64,000 nt of DNA, taken from assembly GCA_963712435.1 (NCBI GenBank), contig CAVQIB010000021.1, positions 1 through 64,000 of the forward strand. The letters run 5' to 3'. This document shows, one piece after another, positions 55,529 through 64,000 of the stretch. The position numbers and the translations under genes were made by a program. The notes under the pieces are model-generated. The model was given only the letters and a program-made list of their open reading frames with translations. It had not been told where the DNA came from and made no database searches. Each line of letters opens with the position of its first letter. Positions within the stretch are counted from its first letter, which is position 1. The stretch comes from Rhodoplanes sp963712435 (GTDB lineage Bacteria > Pseudomonadota > Alphaproteobacteria > Rhizobiales > Xanthobacteraceae).

Positions 55529-56489
55529 TCAGCTCTCGAGGCCGGTCGGCACGGTCTGGTTCTCGCTTTCGAGCGTCATGCCGGCGGCGAGCGCCATCGT
55601 CTCCATCAATGCGGCGAAATCCTTGGCGAGATAGGCCTTCGGATCCTTCTGCAGCGTCGCCGCGCCGAAATGCGTCTGCAGCACTTCGCGCGTCGCCGCC
55701 GTCACCGGCATCGGCACGTCCATCTCGCGGCCGAGTTCGAGGCCGAGATCGAGATCCTTGCGCAACAGTTCGGGCGTGAACGTGGTCGTCCAGTCGAGAT
55801 TGACGAGCGCGGGCGACTTGTAGGCGGTGAACATCGAGCCCATGACGCTGTTGTTGAGAAACGCCAGGAAGGCGTGGCGCGGCACGCCCATCTTGTTCAC
55901 CAGCAGCATGACCTCGATCAGGTTCTCGATGGTCACGCCGAGCATGACATTGTGCGCGATCTTGCACACGCGCGCGAGCTCGCCGTCGCCGACATAAGAA
56001 ATGCCGCGCGGCGCGAACGCCTTGGCCATGTCCTCGATCTTGCGGAACGCCGGCTCCGGACCGGAGGCGACCGCGGAGAGCTTGCCGGCCTTGATCACCT
56101 TCGCATTGCCGCTGACCGGGCAGACGACGAAATCGGCGCCGAGTTCGCTGACGCGCTTGCGCAGCGCGGCCGACTGTTCGACGGAAATGGTCGAGCAGTC
56201 GACGAGCACGGCGGGCACGCGGCCTTTTGCCGGTGAGCGCGCCGTCCTTGCCGAAATAGACCTGCTCGAGATCCTTGCCGGTCGAGACCATCGAGAACAG
56301 CACGTCGACGCCCGCGAGGTCGGCCGCCTTGTCGACGACCTTGCCGCCGAGCTTGCCGAGCGGCTCGGCCTTCTCCCGCGTGCGGTTCCAGATCGAGACG
56401 TCGTAACCGGCCTTGAGCAGGCGCTCGGCCATCGGATAGCCCATGCGGCCCATGCCGATCCAGCCGACCTTCTGCGTGTTCTTCGCCAT
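55529..56489 (-). CDS. NAD(P)-dependent 3-hydroxyisobutyrate dehydrogenase-type oxidoreductase (frameshifted)
   Basis: About 319 residues after removing one A of the run at 56225–56228; ATG 56489 is preceded by GAGGA. It starts KVGWIGMGRMGYPMAERLLKAGYDV, a Rossmann motif, and carries the beta-hydroxyacid dehydrogenase signatures FVVCPVSGNAKVIKAGKL and the catalytic Lys in ARVCKIAHNVMLGVTIENLIE. Family members oxidise 3-hydroxyisobutyrate, tartronate semialdehyde or related acids. The substrate is open. It stands where hpf and ptsN often follow rpoN, 191 bases downstream of rpoN in the same direction. Confidence 0.85.
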
Positions 56490-56679
56490 CGTCCTCGTCC
56501 TCCTCGCGCGCCGCCCTGTTTTTCTTGTTCGCTCGACCGGCCAATTCAGGACGGCTGCGGTATCATGGCCGTCCGCGAGGCGGCAACGATCGCCGCTCGC
56601 GTCCGGCCTCGCTATTCCCGGCATTGCTCTTCCGGCGGAAACGCGCGGCGCGGCGAACGGATCGCCGGCGCGCGGGAGA

Positions 56680-58211
56680 TCAGTCGGCCGTGGCTCGCAT
56701 CTGCTTGTCGCGCCGGCGCTGCACCGACGAGGGAATCCGCATCGCCTCGCGGTATTTGGCGACGGTGCGCCGGGCGATATCGACGCCGGCCGCGTGCAGT
56801 TTCTCGACGATGGTGTCGTCGGACAGGACGTCGCTGGCGGTCTCCGCCTCGATCAGCTGCTTGATGCGATGACGCACCGCCTCGGCGGAGTGGGCTTCGC
56901 CGCCATTCGCGGCGGCAATCGCCGAGGTGAAGAAGAATTTCAGCTCGAAGGTCCCGCGCGGCGTCGCCATCGCATTTGTTGGCGGTGACGCGGGACACCG
57001 TCAATTCGTGCATGCCGATCGCCTCGGCGATGGTCTTGAGATTGAGCGGACGCAGATGCTCGACGCCGTCGATGAGGAACGCGTCCTGCTGGCGCACGAT
57101 CTCGGTCGCGACCTTGAGGATCGTCTTCGCCCGCTGGTCGAGCGCGCGCACGAGCCAGGCCGCGCTCTGCAGGCAGTCGCCGAGATAGGTCTTGTCGGCC
57201 TCTTTCTTGGTGCTGCTCGCGACGCGCGCATAATAGGCCTGGTTGACCAGCACCTTCGGCAGCGTGTCCGAGTTGAGCTCGACGAGCCAGCTGCCGTCCG
57301 GACCCGGCCGCACGAACACGTCGGGAACGACGGGTTGCACGACGGTCGAACCGAAGTCGAATGCCCGGCTTGGGGTCGAGCCGGCGGATCTCGCCGATCA
57401 TGTCGACGAGGTCTTCGTCGTCGACGCCGCAGCAGCGGCGCAGCGCCGCGAAGTCGCGCTTGGCGAGCAGATCGAGGCGGGCGATCAGCGCCTGCATGGC
57501 GGGATCGAACCGGTCGCGCTCCCTGAGCTGGATCGCGAGGCATTCGGCGAGGTTGCGCGCGCAGACGCCGGGCGGACTGAAGGTCTGCAGTAGCGCGAGG
57601 ACGGCTTCCACTTTCGCGGCCGGCGCGCCCAGCGGTCGGCCACTTCGGCGGGTCGCCGACGAGATAGCCCGCCTCGTTGACGAGATCGAGCAGGTAATGG
57701 CCGATCAGCCGCTCCGCCGGATCGCTCGTCGCGAGCGCCAGCTGCTCGGCGAGGTGGTCGGCGAGCGTCGGCTCGGAGGCGACGAAGGCTTCGCAGATTG
57801 TAGTCGTCGTCGTCGTGCGCGCTCGGGCCGACACCGGACCAGTCGGAATAGGCTTGCGGCTGCGCCTCGGCGCGAGGAGCGGTCGCGGCCGGCTCGTCGG
57901 GGAAGACATTTTCGAGGTCGGTGTCGAGATTTTTCTCGAGCGCAGCGCGGCTTGTCTCGAATTCGTCGGAGAGCCACTCGGCGTCCCCCGCCGGCTCGTC
58001 GGCCTCTCGCGCTTTCGCCGGGCGCGGGCTCGCCGTTCGGCGGCTCCTCGCCGGTGTCGCGTTCGAGGAGCGGATTGCGCTCGATCTCGGTTTCGACATA
58101 GGCCGTCAGGTCGAGGTGGGACAGCTGCAGCAGCTTGATCGCCTGCAGGAGCTGCGGCGTCATCACCAGCGACTGGGTCTGTCGAAGCTGCAGCCTTTGC
58201 GAAAGCGCCAT
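56680..58211 (-). CDS. rpoN: RNA polymerase sigma-54 factor (at least five reading-frame breaks)
   Basis: The parts line up as one sigma-54 of about 508 residues. Region I is QRLQLRQTQSLVMTPQLLQAIKLLQLS and LDLTAYVETEIERNPLLE. Acidic region II follows. The core-binding part is LLQTFSPPGVCARNLAECLAIQL and VVPDVFVRPGPDGSWLVELN. The HTH region is LKTIAEAIGMHELTVSRVTANK. The C-terminal RpoN box is ARRTVAKYREA with SVQRR. Breaks fall at about 58020–58022, 57794–57800, 57633–57652 (two), 57358–57363 and 56971–56974. This number is not credible for a real pseudogene with all domains kept, so I attribute it to sequence error. The protein directs transcription from −24/−12 promoters of nitrogen and other genes. 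Confidence 0.92.
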
Positions 58212-58355
58212 TACTCACCGGAAGTTGGTCCGGTTCTTGCTTATCCGGTCTGTGCCGGCCTGTACATCCAACTTTTTGCGAGAGCATCATCGAGCGATGA
58301 TGAAAAATTTGGCGCGCCGTTTGCCTCGTAATGAGGCAGGCGGCCCGGATGCTTC

Positions 58356-59229
58356 CTACATGCGGAAGCCTTCGCCGAGATAGAGCCGGCGGACGTCGGG
58401 ATTATTGACGATCTCGTCGGTCTGGCCCTCCATGAGGACCTCGCCCGAATAGATGATGTAGGCGCGGTCGGTGAGCCCGAGCGTCTCGCGGACATTGTGG
58501 TCGGTGATGAGGACGCCGATGCCCCGCTCGGTGAGATGGCGCACCAGCGCCTGGATGTCTCCCACGGCGATCGGGTCGATGCCGGCGAACGGCTCGTCCA
58601 GCAGCATATAGCTCGGGCGCGTGGCGAGGGCGCGGGCGATCTCGAGCCGCCGCCGCTCGCCGCCGGACAGCGCGATGGACGGCGTCTTGCGCAGCCGCGC
58701 GATGTTGAACTCCTCCAGCAGGGCGTTCAGATCGGCCTCGCGCCGCTTCTTGTCCGGTTCGACGACTTCGAGCACCGCCCGGATATTGTCCTCAACGTTG
58801 AGGCCGCGGAAAATCGACGGCTCCTGCGGCAGATAGCCGATGCCGAGGCGCGCCCGCTGGTACATCGGGAGCGTCGTCACGTCGTGTCCGTCGAGCTCGA
58901 TGCGTCCGCGATCGGCGCTGATGAGGCCGGTGATCATGTAGAACACGGTGGTCTTGCCGGCCCCGTTCGGTCCGAGCAGGCCGACCGCTTCGCCGCGGCG
59001 CAGATAGAGGCTCACCCCCTTGCACGACCTTGCGGTTGCCGAAGCTCTTTTCCACGTTGTGGATCGCGAGATAGCCGCTCTGGACGGCGGCGTGCCTGAC
59101 AGCGGCATCGGAGTGGCCGGGAGCGGTCCGCCGGGGCTTCGCCTGCTGCCGTGGCGGTCGATTGCGGCTGACGGCGTCAGGACTCGTCGTGCGCCGCGCC
59201 GACGGAGCCCGCGGCCTTACGGGAGACAT
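58356..59229 (-). CDS. lptB: LPS export ABC transporter ATP-binding protein (frameshifted)
   Basis: About 290 residues from ATG 59229 (start uncertain, in a low-complexity N-terminus; TTG 59280 is also possible) with one surplus G at 59015–59019. The ABC domain: YLAIHNVEKSFGNRKVV, Walker A GPNGAGKTT, LPQEPSIFRGLNVEDNIRAV, signature LSGGERRRLEIARAL, Walker B MLLDEPFAGIDP and LITDHNVRETL with the switch His. LptB drives lipopolysaccharide extraction with LptFG. It follows lptA and precedes rpoN by 144 bases, the standard alphaproteobacterial order. Confidence 0.93.
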
Positions 59230-59382
59230 CCGGCCGGCCACGCCGTTTGGCGCCGGGCCTTTGTCGGGCGACGAAACCAAGCGAAAATGTCGACCACCCC
59301 TGCCTCGACGCCGGGCGCCGGAACGGACGAGCGACCGCGGCTTGCCATCACCATTCCATCGCAGTCCGGCGCGGCTTTGCCA

Positions 59383-60024
59383 TCACAGCCCCGGCCCGGA
59401 AGGCCTGGGCTTTGCGGCATCCCGCACCCCCCCGATCTCGACGCCGCCGTCCTTTCCGCCCGGCTGAAGCAGCGCCTGCACCCGGCACTGGCTCGATTTC
59501 TCGCATTCGACCCGGGAAACGCTGGTCGTCAAGTCGACGCTCAAGCGGTCTCCTTTGACGACGTTCTGCCCCTGCGAGATCACGACATTGCCGACGAGCG
59601 TGATCACGTTCGCCTTCATGTCGAAGAAGCCCTTGTCGGCGGTGGCCTTCTGATCCTTCTGGGTGACGACCACGTCGCCATTCACCTCGATGCGCCGGAT
59701 GTTCTGCTGGCCGGCGCCGTCCTTCGACGTCGCGGTCTTGGCGTCGGTGTTGTAGAAGACCGCCATGCTCTTGCAAGTGAGCACCGTGTCGCCCTGCACC
59801 AGCTGAACATTGCCGGAGAAGGTCGCGACCTTGTCCTTGTCGCGGACCTCGAGCGAGGCGGCGTCGATCTTGATCGGCTGGTTGCGGTTTTGCGAGAAGC
59901 CCTGGAGCGCGTTGGGAGGGCCCCTGGCGGACTGCTGTGCGCCGGCTGCGCCGGCAGCGCCCAGCACCGCCGTGACGGCGAGCGCGATCATCCATGCAAA
60001 CGGTGCGGCCAAGGCGAACCTCAT
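59383..60024 (-). CDS. lptA: LPS transport periplasmic protein LptA
   Basis: 213 residues; ATG 60024 overlaps the lptC stop as ATGA. The signal peptide ends at about residue 29 (ALAVTAVLGAAGAAGAQQ). The OstA fold shows IKIDAASLEVRDKDKVATFSGNVQLVQGDTVLTCKSM and a repeat of the same type at NVITLVGNVVISQGQNVVKGDRLSVDL. LptA forms the periplasmic bridge that carries LPS to the outer membrane. A short charged tail of about 30 residues after the fold (VECEKSSQCRVQALL onward) is extra. No frame break. Confidence 0.93.
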   Translation of the reverse strand: MRFALAAPFAWMIALAVTAVLGAAGAAGAQQSARGPPNALQGFSQNRNQPIKIDAASLEVRDKDKVATFSGNVQLVQGDTVLTCKSMAVFYNTDAKTATSKDGAGQQNIRRIEVNGDVVVTQKDQKATADKGFFDMKANVITLVGNVVISQGQNVVKGDRLSVDLTTSVSRVECEKSSQCRVQALLQPGGKDGGVEIGGVRDAAKPRPSGPGL

Positions 60025-60738
60025 TTGGCGTTCGTCGCGGACGGGCCCGGCTTCGGCGCGTCCAATACCAGAATTGTTTCCACACCCTGACTGAACAGCA
60101 CCACGGCCCCGTTTTCCGACACTTCGAGGCGATTGGCCCCGAGCGTGCCATTGGGGAACCTGGTCTCGACCCGGTGCTCCGAGACGATCGTGCCTTTCTT
60201 CATATCGATCACCGCTTCGTGCAGCCGCGCCTCGTAGCCGGTCGTCGACTGCACCAGAATGTTGTCGAGCAAGGCGGAGCAGATCGGACTTGATGTTGTA
60301 AAATCCGGTGGCGGCGGTGATCTCGACGATGCCTTGATCCTTGGTCTGGAGCTGGGCCCTGAGATCGATCAGCTCGAGCACGCCGGGATTGGCCAGATCC
60401 TGCGAGGCGACCCGCGCGGTCAGCTCGTAGGGGAGCGAATCGCTGGTGAAGCCGGTCAGCCGCGGCAGCTCCATCGCGATCTTGGTTCCGCTGACGACGA
60501 GCTTGCCCTGGTCGAGCGAGACATCGGCGGGCGTCTTGAACGGGTTGAGATAGGCAGCGCCGACGATCAGGGCGAGGCCGGCGAAAATCCCGACCGGAAT
60601 CCCGATCCGCAGGAATCGGATCAGCCGGCTGTGCCGGGCCGCGCGGCGAAACATGCCTTCGCCGCGAGTCCGGCTTGTCGCGTGGAAAGCGCGGATCTCC
60701 TGTCGCTCGATGGCAGGCACGGCGACGAGACGGTTCAT
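60021..60738 (-). CDS. lptC: LPS export protein LptC (frameshifted)
   Basis: About 238 residues with one surplus base at 60272–60276; ATG 60738. A single N-terminal membrane anchor (LIRFLRIGIPVGIFAGLALIVGAAY, residues about 40–64) and the OstA-like periplasmic domain: VSLDQGKLVVSGTKIAMELPRLTGF, KDQGIVEITAATGFYNIKSD, NILVQSTTGYEARLHEAVIDMKKGTIVSEHRVETRFPNGTLGANRL. LptC couples the inner-membrane transporter to LptA. It is 99 bases downstream of the exonuclease gene and coupled to lptA by a 4-base overlap. Confidence 0.92.
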
Positions 60739-60836
60739 CCCAGCTCTCGTTGCGGATCGTCCCCGGCCGATCCTACAATCCACGCGCCCAAAATCGCGCG
60801 CGAATATGGCCGTCCCGCGGCGGTTGCGGCCGCGCC

Positions 60837-61451
60837 CTACGAATGGGCGAAAATGTCCTCGCCGGCCCAGCCGGCGAGGTCGAGTTCGGCGCGCACCGGC
60901 AGAAAGCGGAAACAGGCCGCGGCCAGGTGCTCGCGGCCTTCCCGGGCGAGCATCTCATCGAGCCGCGCCTTCAGGGCGTGCAAGTGGAGGACATCCGAGG
61001 CGGCGTAGGCGATTTGAGCGTCCGTGAGCTTCTCGGCGCCCCAGTCGGAGAGCTGCTGTTGCTTGGACACGTCGACGCCGAGGACCTCGCGCACGAGATC
61101 CTTGAGGCCGTGCTTGTCGGTATAGGTGCGGGTCAGCCGGGACGCGATCTTCGTGCAATAGGCGGGCGCCGCCCAGACCCCGAAAGCGCGAAACAGAGCG
61201 GCCAGGTCGAAACGGGCAAAGTGGAATATTTTCAGACGGTTGTTATCCGCCAGCAGCGCCTTGAGATGGGGAGCGTCGGCGCCGCCGCGGGGGATCTGCA
61301 CGACGTCGGCGCTGCCGTCGCCGGGCGAGAGCTGGACCACGCACAGCCGGTCGCGGGCGGGCAGGAGGCCCATGGTCTCCGTATCGATCGCGACCGCGCC
61401 CTGATAACGCGCCAGATCGGGGAGATCGCCGCGATGCAGGCGAATCGTCAT
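60837..61451 (-). CDS. rnd: Ribonuclease D-type 3'-5' exonuclease
   Basis: 204 residues: only the DEDD exonuclease domain, without the HRDC domains of classic RNase D. Motifs: AIDTETMGLLPARDRLCVVQLS (DxE), IFHFARFDLAALFRAFG (Exo II Asp) and LTDAQIAYAASDVLHLHAL (YxxxD). Short proteins of this type are standard in alphaproteobacteria directly upstream of lptC and are thought to trim RNA 3' ends. Frame intact. Confidence 0.92.
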   Translation of the reverse strand: MTIRLHRGDLPDLARYQGAVAIDTETMGLLPARDRLCVVQLSPGDGSADVVQIPRGGADAPHLKALLADNNRLKIFHFARFDLAALFRAFGVWAAPAYCTKIASRLTRTYTDKHGLKDLVREVLGVDVSKQQQLSDWGAEKLTDAQIAYAASDVLHLHALKARLDEMLAREGREHLAAACFRFLPVRAELDLAGWAGEDIFAHS

Positions 61452-61631
61452 CGCGCAAACCTTGTTGCCCGTGCGCCACGCCGGGCGGAGAACGGAAGCC
61501 GCGGATCAATCAACTGAAACGAAAGGATTTTCAGCCTCATTTTGGTCACTTGTGTAGCACACGGACGGGTTCGGTCAACGGCAGGGGACCGGACCGGACG
61601 CGGAGACGACGCGCGCGACCCGGAGGGGGAC

Positions 61632-62075
61632 TTGAAAACGCAGATGCGAGCTTTTGCCGGGGCTCTCCTCGGCTTCGCCGGCCTGACCGGCTGCGCAGCA
61701 GGGCTTCCGGAACACGCGCAATCGGCGGGCGAGCAGGCCGTCCAGGCCTCGGCGGATCGGTCGCCAATGTCCGGCCGTGCGGAAGTGCGAGGCACGCTGA
61801 ACTGCGACAGCGGCAAGATGATTCGCTCGGCCTTTTATTGGCAGGGCCGGCGGACCGCGAGCGGCGAGCGGTTCGATCCGGAGGGGATGACGGCCGCACA
61901 TCGGACCCTTCCGTTCGGGACGAAGCTGACGGTCACCAATCCCCGCACCGGCAAGACGGTCGTCGTGGTGGTCAACGACCGCGGCCCGTTCACGCATGGC
62001 CTGCACCTCGATCTCAGCCGCGGCGCGGCGCGGGCCATCGGCCTCACCGGCACCGGGTCGGTGTGCGTCTCATGA
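61632..62075 (+). CDS. rlpA: RlpA-like septal ring lipoprotein (DPBB domain)
   Basis: 147 residues from TTG 61632, chosen because GGAGGGG lies 5 bases upstream; ATG 61644 is an alternative. The signal peptide ends in the lipobox LTGC (cysteine near residue 20). The double-psi beta-barrel has the core SAFYWQGRRTASGERFDPEGMTAAHRTLPFGTKLTVTNP and VVVNDRGPFTHGLHLDLSRGAARAIGL, with the conserved Asp of NDRGPF. RlpA proteins bind denuded septal peptidoglycan and some cleave it. The C-terminal SPOR domain of classic RlpA is absent, a common truncated form. The gene overlaps nothing and precedes the phosphatase gene by 63 bases. Confidence 0.85.
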   Translation: MKTQMRAFAGALLGFAGLTGCAAGLPEHAQSAGEQAVQASADRSPMSGRAEVRGTLNCDSGKMIRSAFYWQGRRTASGERFDPEGMTAAHRTLPFGTKLTVTNPRTGKTVVVVVNDRGPFTHGLHLDLSRGAARAIGLTGTGSVCVS

Positions 62076-62138
62076 TTTCCTGGCGCAACGTGTAAACAGA
62101 CGGCGCGCATGGCCTCGTCGCAGCAGGAGAAACCTCGC

Positions 62139-62723
62139 ATGATTCGGAGCTATCCAACCGTTCGCCTTGTGTCCGGCATCGGCTTTGCGGTTCTCGCGGC
62201 GGCGAGCCTCGGCCCGCTCGCGGCGCCGCCGGCGGCTCTTGCGCAGAGCGTGGCGAGCGAAGCTCCGCCGGTAGACCGGATGCGCCACCTGGCCGTGAAC
62301 TACAGTCGCGCGCGGCCGCACATTGCGACGGCGGGGCTTGTCAGGACGGGGGCGATTCCCGAGCTCAAGGCGCTCGGTTTCGCCGCCATCATCGATCTGC
62401 GGGGGGCGGACGAGGGCGCGGACATCGAGCGAAGGGCCGCTGAGGATGCGGGGCTGCGCTATGTCAACATTCCGGTGACGAGCGGCGCGCCGACCGACTC
62501 GCAGGTCGCGGAATTCGCCGCCCTTGTCGAGGACACGCAGCATTTCCCGCTCTTGGTCCATTGCGTGTCCGCCAATCGGGTCGGCGCAATGTGGGCGCTC
62601 TACCGCGCCCAGGTCGGCGCGCCGGTGTCGCTCGCCATCGAGGAAGGCCGTGCGATCGGCCTGCAGCCGGCGCGCGAAACCGACGTGCGCAAGCGGCTCG
62701 GACGACAGCTTTCGGCGCGATGA
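62139..62723 (+). CDS. Exported protein-tyrosine-phosphatase-like protein
   Basis: 194 residues from ATG 62139 with AGGAGA 9 bases upstream; ATG 62109 is an in-frame alternative. A signal peptide ends near residue 36 (LGPLAAPPAALAQ). The core contains HIATAGLVRTGAIPELKALGF, AAIIDLRGADEGADIE and the catalytic pocket LLVHCVSANRVGAMWALYR (HCx5R-type with Cys and Arg). This matches the DSP/beta-lactamase-hydrolase-like family of small phosphatases. An exported member is less common. Substrate unknown. The tRNA-Leu gene follows on the opposite strand. Confidence 0.82.
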   Translation: MIRSYPTVRLVSGIGFAVLAAASLGPLAAPPAALAQSVASEAPPVDRMRHLAVNYSRARPHIATAGLVRTGAIPELKALGFAAIIDLRGADEGADIERRAAEDAGLRYVNIPVTSGAPTDSQVAEFAALVEDTQHFPLLVHCVSANRVGAMWALYRAQVGAPVSLAIEEGRAIGLQPARETDVRKRLGRQLSAR

Positions 62724-62778
62724 GGCGAGGCGGCGAGGCGTTATTGCTTGCGGAAGGCGAGCGGCGGCGAGAACCGAC

Positions 62779-62863
62779 TGGTGCCCAGGAGAGGACTCGA
62801 ACCTCCACGGCTTTCACCACTGGTACCTGAAACCAGCGCGTCTACCAATTCCGCCACCTGGGC
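62779..62863 (-). tRNA. tRNA-Leu (anticodon CAG)
   Basis: The minus strand reads GCCCAGG…CCTGGGC for a 7-bp acceptor stem, a D-arm with GGAATTGGTAGACGC, anticodon stem CTGGT/ACCAG with loop TTCAGGT (anticodon CAG), a long variable arm (TGGTGAAAGCCGT), the T-loop GGTTCGAGTCC and a genomically encoded CCA end. The long variable arm confirms a class II leucine tRNA. The mature end is within 60 bases of the phosphatase stop on the opposite strand. Confidence 0.97.
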
Positions 62864-63056
62864 CTCGCGACAGAGATAAGGGACGCCTTTTCCCCTTGTC
62901 AACGCCGGCCGGCGTCCCGCGCGCCGATTGCAATCGGGTGCGCTCTCCGCGCGGCGTCATTCGCCCTATACAGGGCTGGACCGATCTTGTATGCCGCCTG
63001 GGACCGCGCCCGGCTTATGCGGCGCAGCCTTCCTTGCGTTCTTGGGAGCGGCGGCC

Positions 63057-64000
63057 ATGACCGCGTTGTCTCATTCCGACATGCTCGTCACGATCTTCGG
63101 CGCCTCCGGTTTTCTCGGCCGGCACGTGGTGCGGGCGCTCGCCCGGCAAGGCTACCGCATCCGCGCCGCCGTGCGCCGTCCCGATCTCGCGGGCCGTTCT
63201 GCAGCCGCTCGGCCGGGTGGGGCAGATCCATGCCGTGCAGGCCAATCTGCGCCACCCCGCTTCGGTCGAGGCGGCGGTGCGCGACAGCGCGGTGGTCATC
63301 AATCTGGTCGGTCTGCTGTTCGAGCGCGGCCGCCAGCGCTTCGCGGCCGTGCATGCGGGGGGCGCCGAACTGGTCGCGCGCGCGGCGGCGGCGCACGGAG
63401 CGCGCGTCATCCATGTGTCGGCGATCGGGGCCGACGAGAATGGGACCGCCAGCTATGCGCGCACCAAGGCGCTCGGCGAAAAGGCCGTGCTCGCAGCCGT
63501 CCCCGAGGCCGTCATCTTCCGTCCGTCGGTCATTTTCGGCCCGGACGACGACTTCTTCAACAAGTTCGCCGGAATGGCCCGCATGTCGCCCTTCCTGCCG
63601 CTGGTGGGGGGCGGACAAACCCGCTTCCAGCCGGTGTTCGGCGGCGATGTCGGCGCGGCGGTCGCCAAGGCGGTCGCGAACGAGGCCAGGCCCGGCGCGA
63701 TCTACGAGCTGGGCGGACCGGAAGTCTTCACCTTCAAGGAGCTGATGCAGTTCGTGCTCGCGACGATCGAGCGCCGCCGGCTGCTGCTGCCGATTCCGTT
63801 CTGGGTGGCGAAGCTCATGGGCCAGGTCCTGCAGTACCTGCCGTCGCCGCTGCTCACGCCCGACCAGGTCGAGCTCCTCAAGCAGGACAATGTCGTGTCC
63901 GACGCCGCGCTGCGCGAGGGACGCACGCTGCAGGGGCTCGGCATCGAGCCGCGTTCCGTCGAGACGATCGTCCCGTCCTATCTGTGGCGCTATCGCAATA
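63057..64000 (+). CDS. Complex I NDUFA9-type NAD(P)-binding protein (frameshifted, cut by the window end)
   Basis: ATG 63057 with GGGAG about 8 bases upstream. The reading frame needs one surplus base near 63200 removed. The protein begins with a Rossmann motif, TIFGASGFLGRHVVRALARQ, followed by LQPLGRVGQIHAVQANLRHP, VINLVGLLF, HVSAIGADENGTASYARTK and RPSVIFGPDDDFFNKFAGMA. It continues to the window end without a stop, at about residue 313 (ETIVPSYLWRYRN). NDUFA9-type proteins bind NADPH; in alphaproteobacteria they are often encoded apart from the nuo operon and may serve quinone or complex I assembly. The last residues are missing. Confidence 0.9.
   Translation, partial: MTALSHSDMLVTIFGASGFLGRHVVRALARQGYRIRAAVRRPDLAGRSAAARPGGADPCRAGQSAPPRFGRGGGARQRGGHQSGRSAVRARPPALRGRACGGRRTGRARGGGARSARHPCVGDRGRREWDRQLCAHQGARRKGRARSRPRGRHLPSVGHFRPGRRLLQQVRRNGPHVALPAAGGGRTNPLPAGVRRRCRRGGRQGGRERGQARRDLRAGRTGSLHLQGADAVRARDDRAPPAAAADSVLGGEAHGPGPAVPAVAAAHARPGRAPQAGQCRVRRRAARGTHAAGARHRAAFRRDDRPVLSVALSQ

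Noticed and set aside
1..64000. CRISPR arrays, prophage genes, integrases with att sites and rRNA operons
   Set aside because: No regularly spaced direct repeats, phage structural genes, tyrosine recombinases or rRNA sequences were seen; the single tRNA has no adjacent integrase.

Overview
High-G+C DNA from an alphaproteobacterium, most probably of the order Hyphomicrobiales. The support is an rnd–lptC–lptA–lptB–rpoN block, a phasin, an NDUFA9-type protein, accA, alphaproteobacterial surface-polysaccharide genes and G+C-rich dispersed palindromes. Genus cannot be fixed from the sequence alone.

Layout. 1–1.3 kb: an IS110-type transposase joined in frame to a piece of an IS5-type transposase. 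1.3–20.1 kb: a surface (exo)polysaccharide locus with a Crp/Fnr-type regulator, priming sugar transferase, nucleotide-sugar enzymes (SDR epimerase, two RfbC-type epimerases, RfbF cytidylyltransferase, SAF-type oxidoreductase), a PIG-L deacetylase, a DUF4910 aminopeptidase-like protein, an O-antigen ligase/polymerase, an ExoF/Wza-type export protein and GT2, WecG and GT14 glycosyltransferases. No flippase or Wzc/ExoP co-polymerase is present, so the locus is incomplete here. Five near-identical palindromes (consensus AGTTGACGGTYGTCAACT, i.e. TTGAC-N4-GTCAA) lie in its intergenic regions. They have the half-site spacing of an Fnr/FixK box, and the regulator at the start of the locus is the obvious candidate reader. 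Two copies of a MITE-like repeat in opposite orientation lie 14 kb apart in the same locus.

20.3–30.1 kb: a zinc-ribbon metallopeptidase, a giant autotransporter with 18 passenger repeats and an L,D-transpeptidase lipoprotein. 30.4–33 kb: accA and nicotinate phosphoribosyltransferase. 33–39.7 kb: an aldehyde dehydrogenase facing a five-gene operon whose content and order match phenylglyoxylate:acceptor oxidoreductase (padEFGHI). Together with the benzoate-CoA-ligase-type gene at 53 kb this suggests aromatic-acid (phenylacetate/benzoate) metabolism. 39.8–46 kb: azlCD, a UdgX-type uracil-DNA glycosylase, a B12-type radical SAM protein, pgm and a GIY-YIG/DUF123 protein. 46–55 kb: an exported TPR–CHAT protein, an outer-membrane barrel, a phasin, an M24 peptidase-like protein and the aryl-CoA ligase. 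55.5–64 kb: a 3-hydroxyisobutyrate-dehydrogenase-type gene, rpoN, lptB, lptA, lptC, an RNase D-type exonuclease, an RlpA-like lipoprotein, a phosphatase-like protein, tRNA-Leu(CAG) and an NDUFA9-type gene cut by the window end.

Data quality matters. From 22 kb onward at least 17 reading-frame breaks occur in recognisable genes, including the normally essential lptB and lptC. In every gene with a single break the corrected span is a multiple of three plus one, which means one extra base. This looks like a systematic insertion error in the assembly, so these genes are annotated as frameshifted CDS and not as pseudogenes. The apparent RfbC–oxidoreductase fusion at 12.0 kb may have the same cause.
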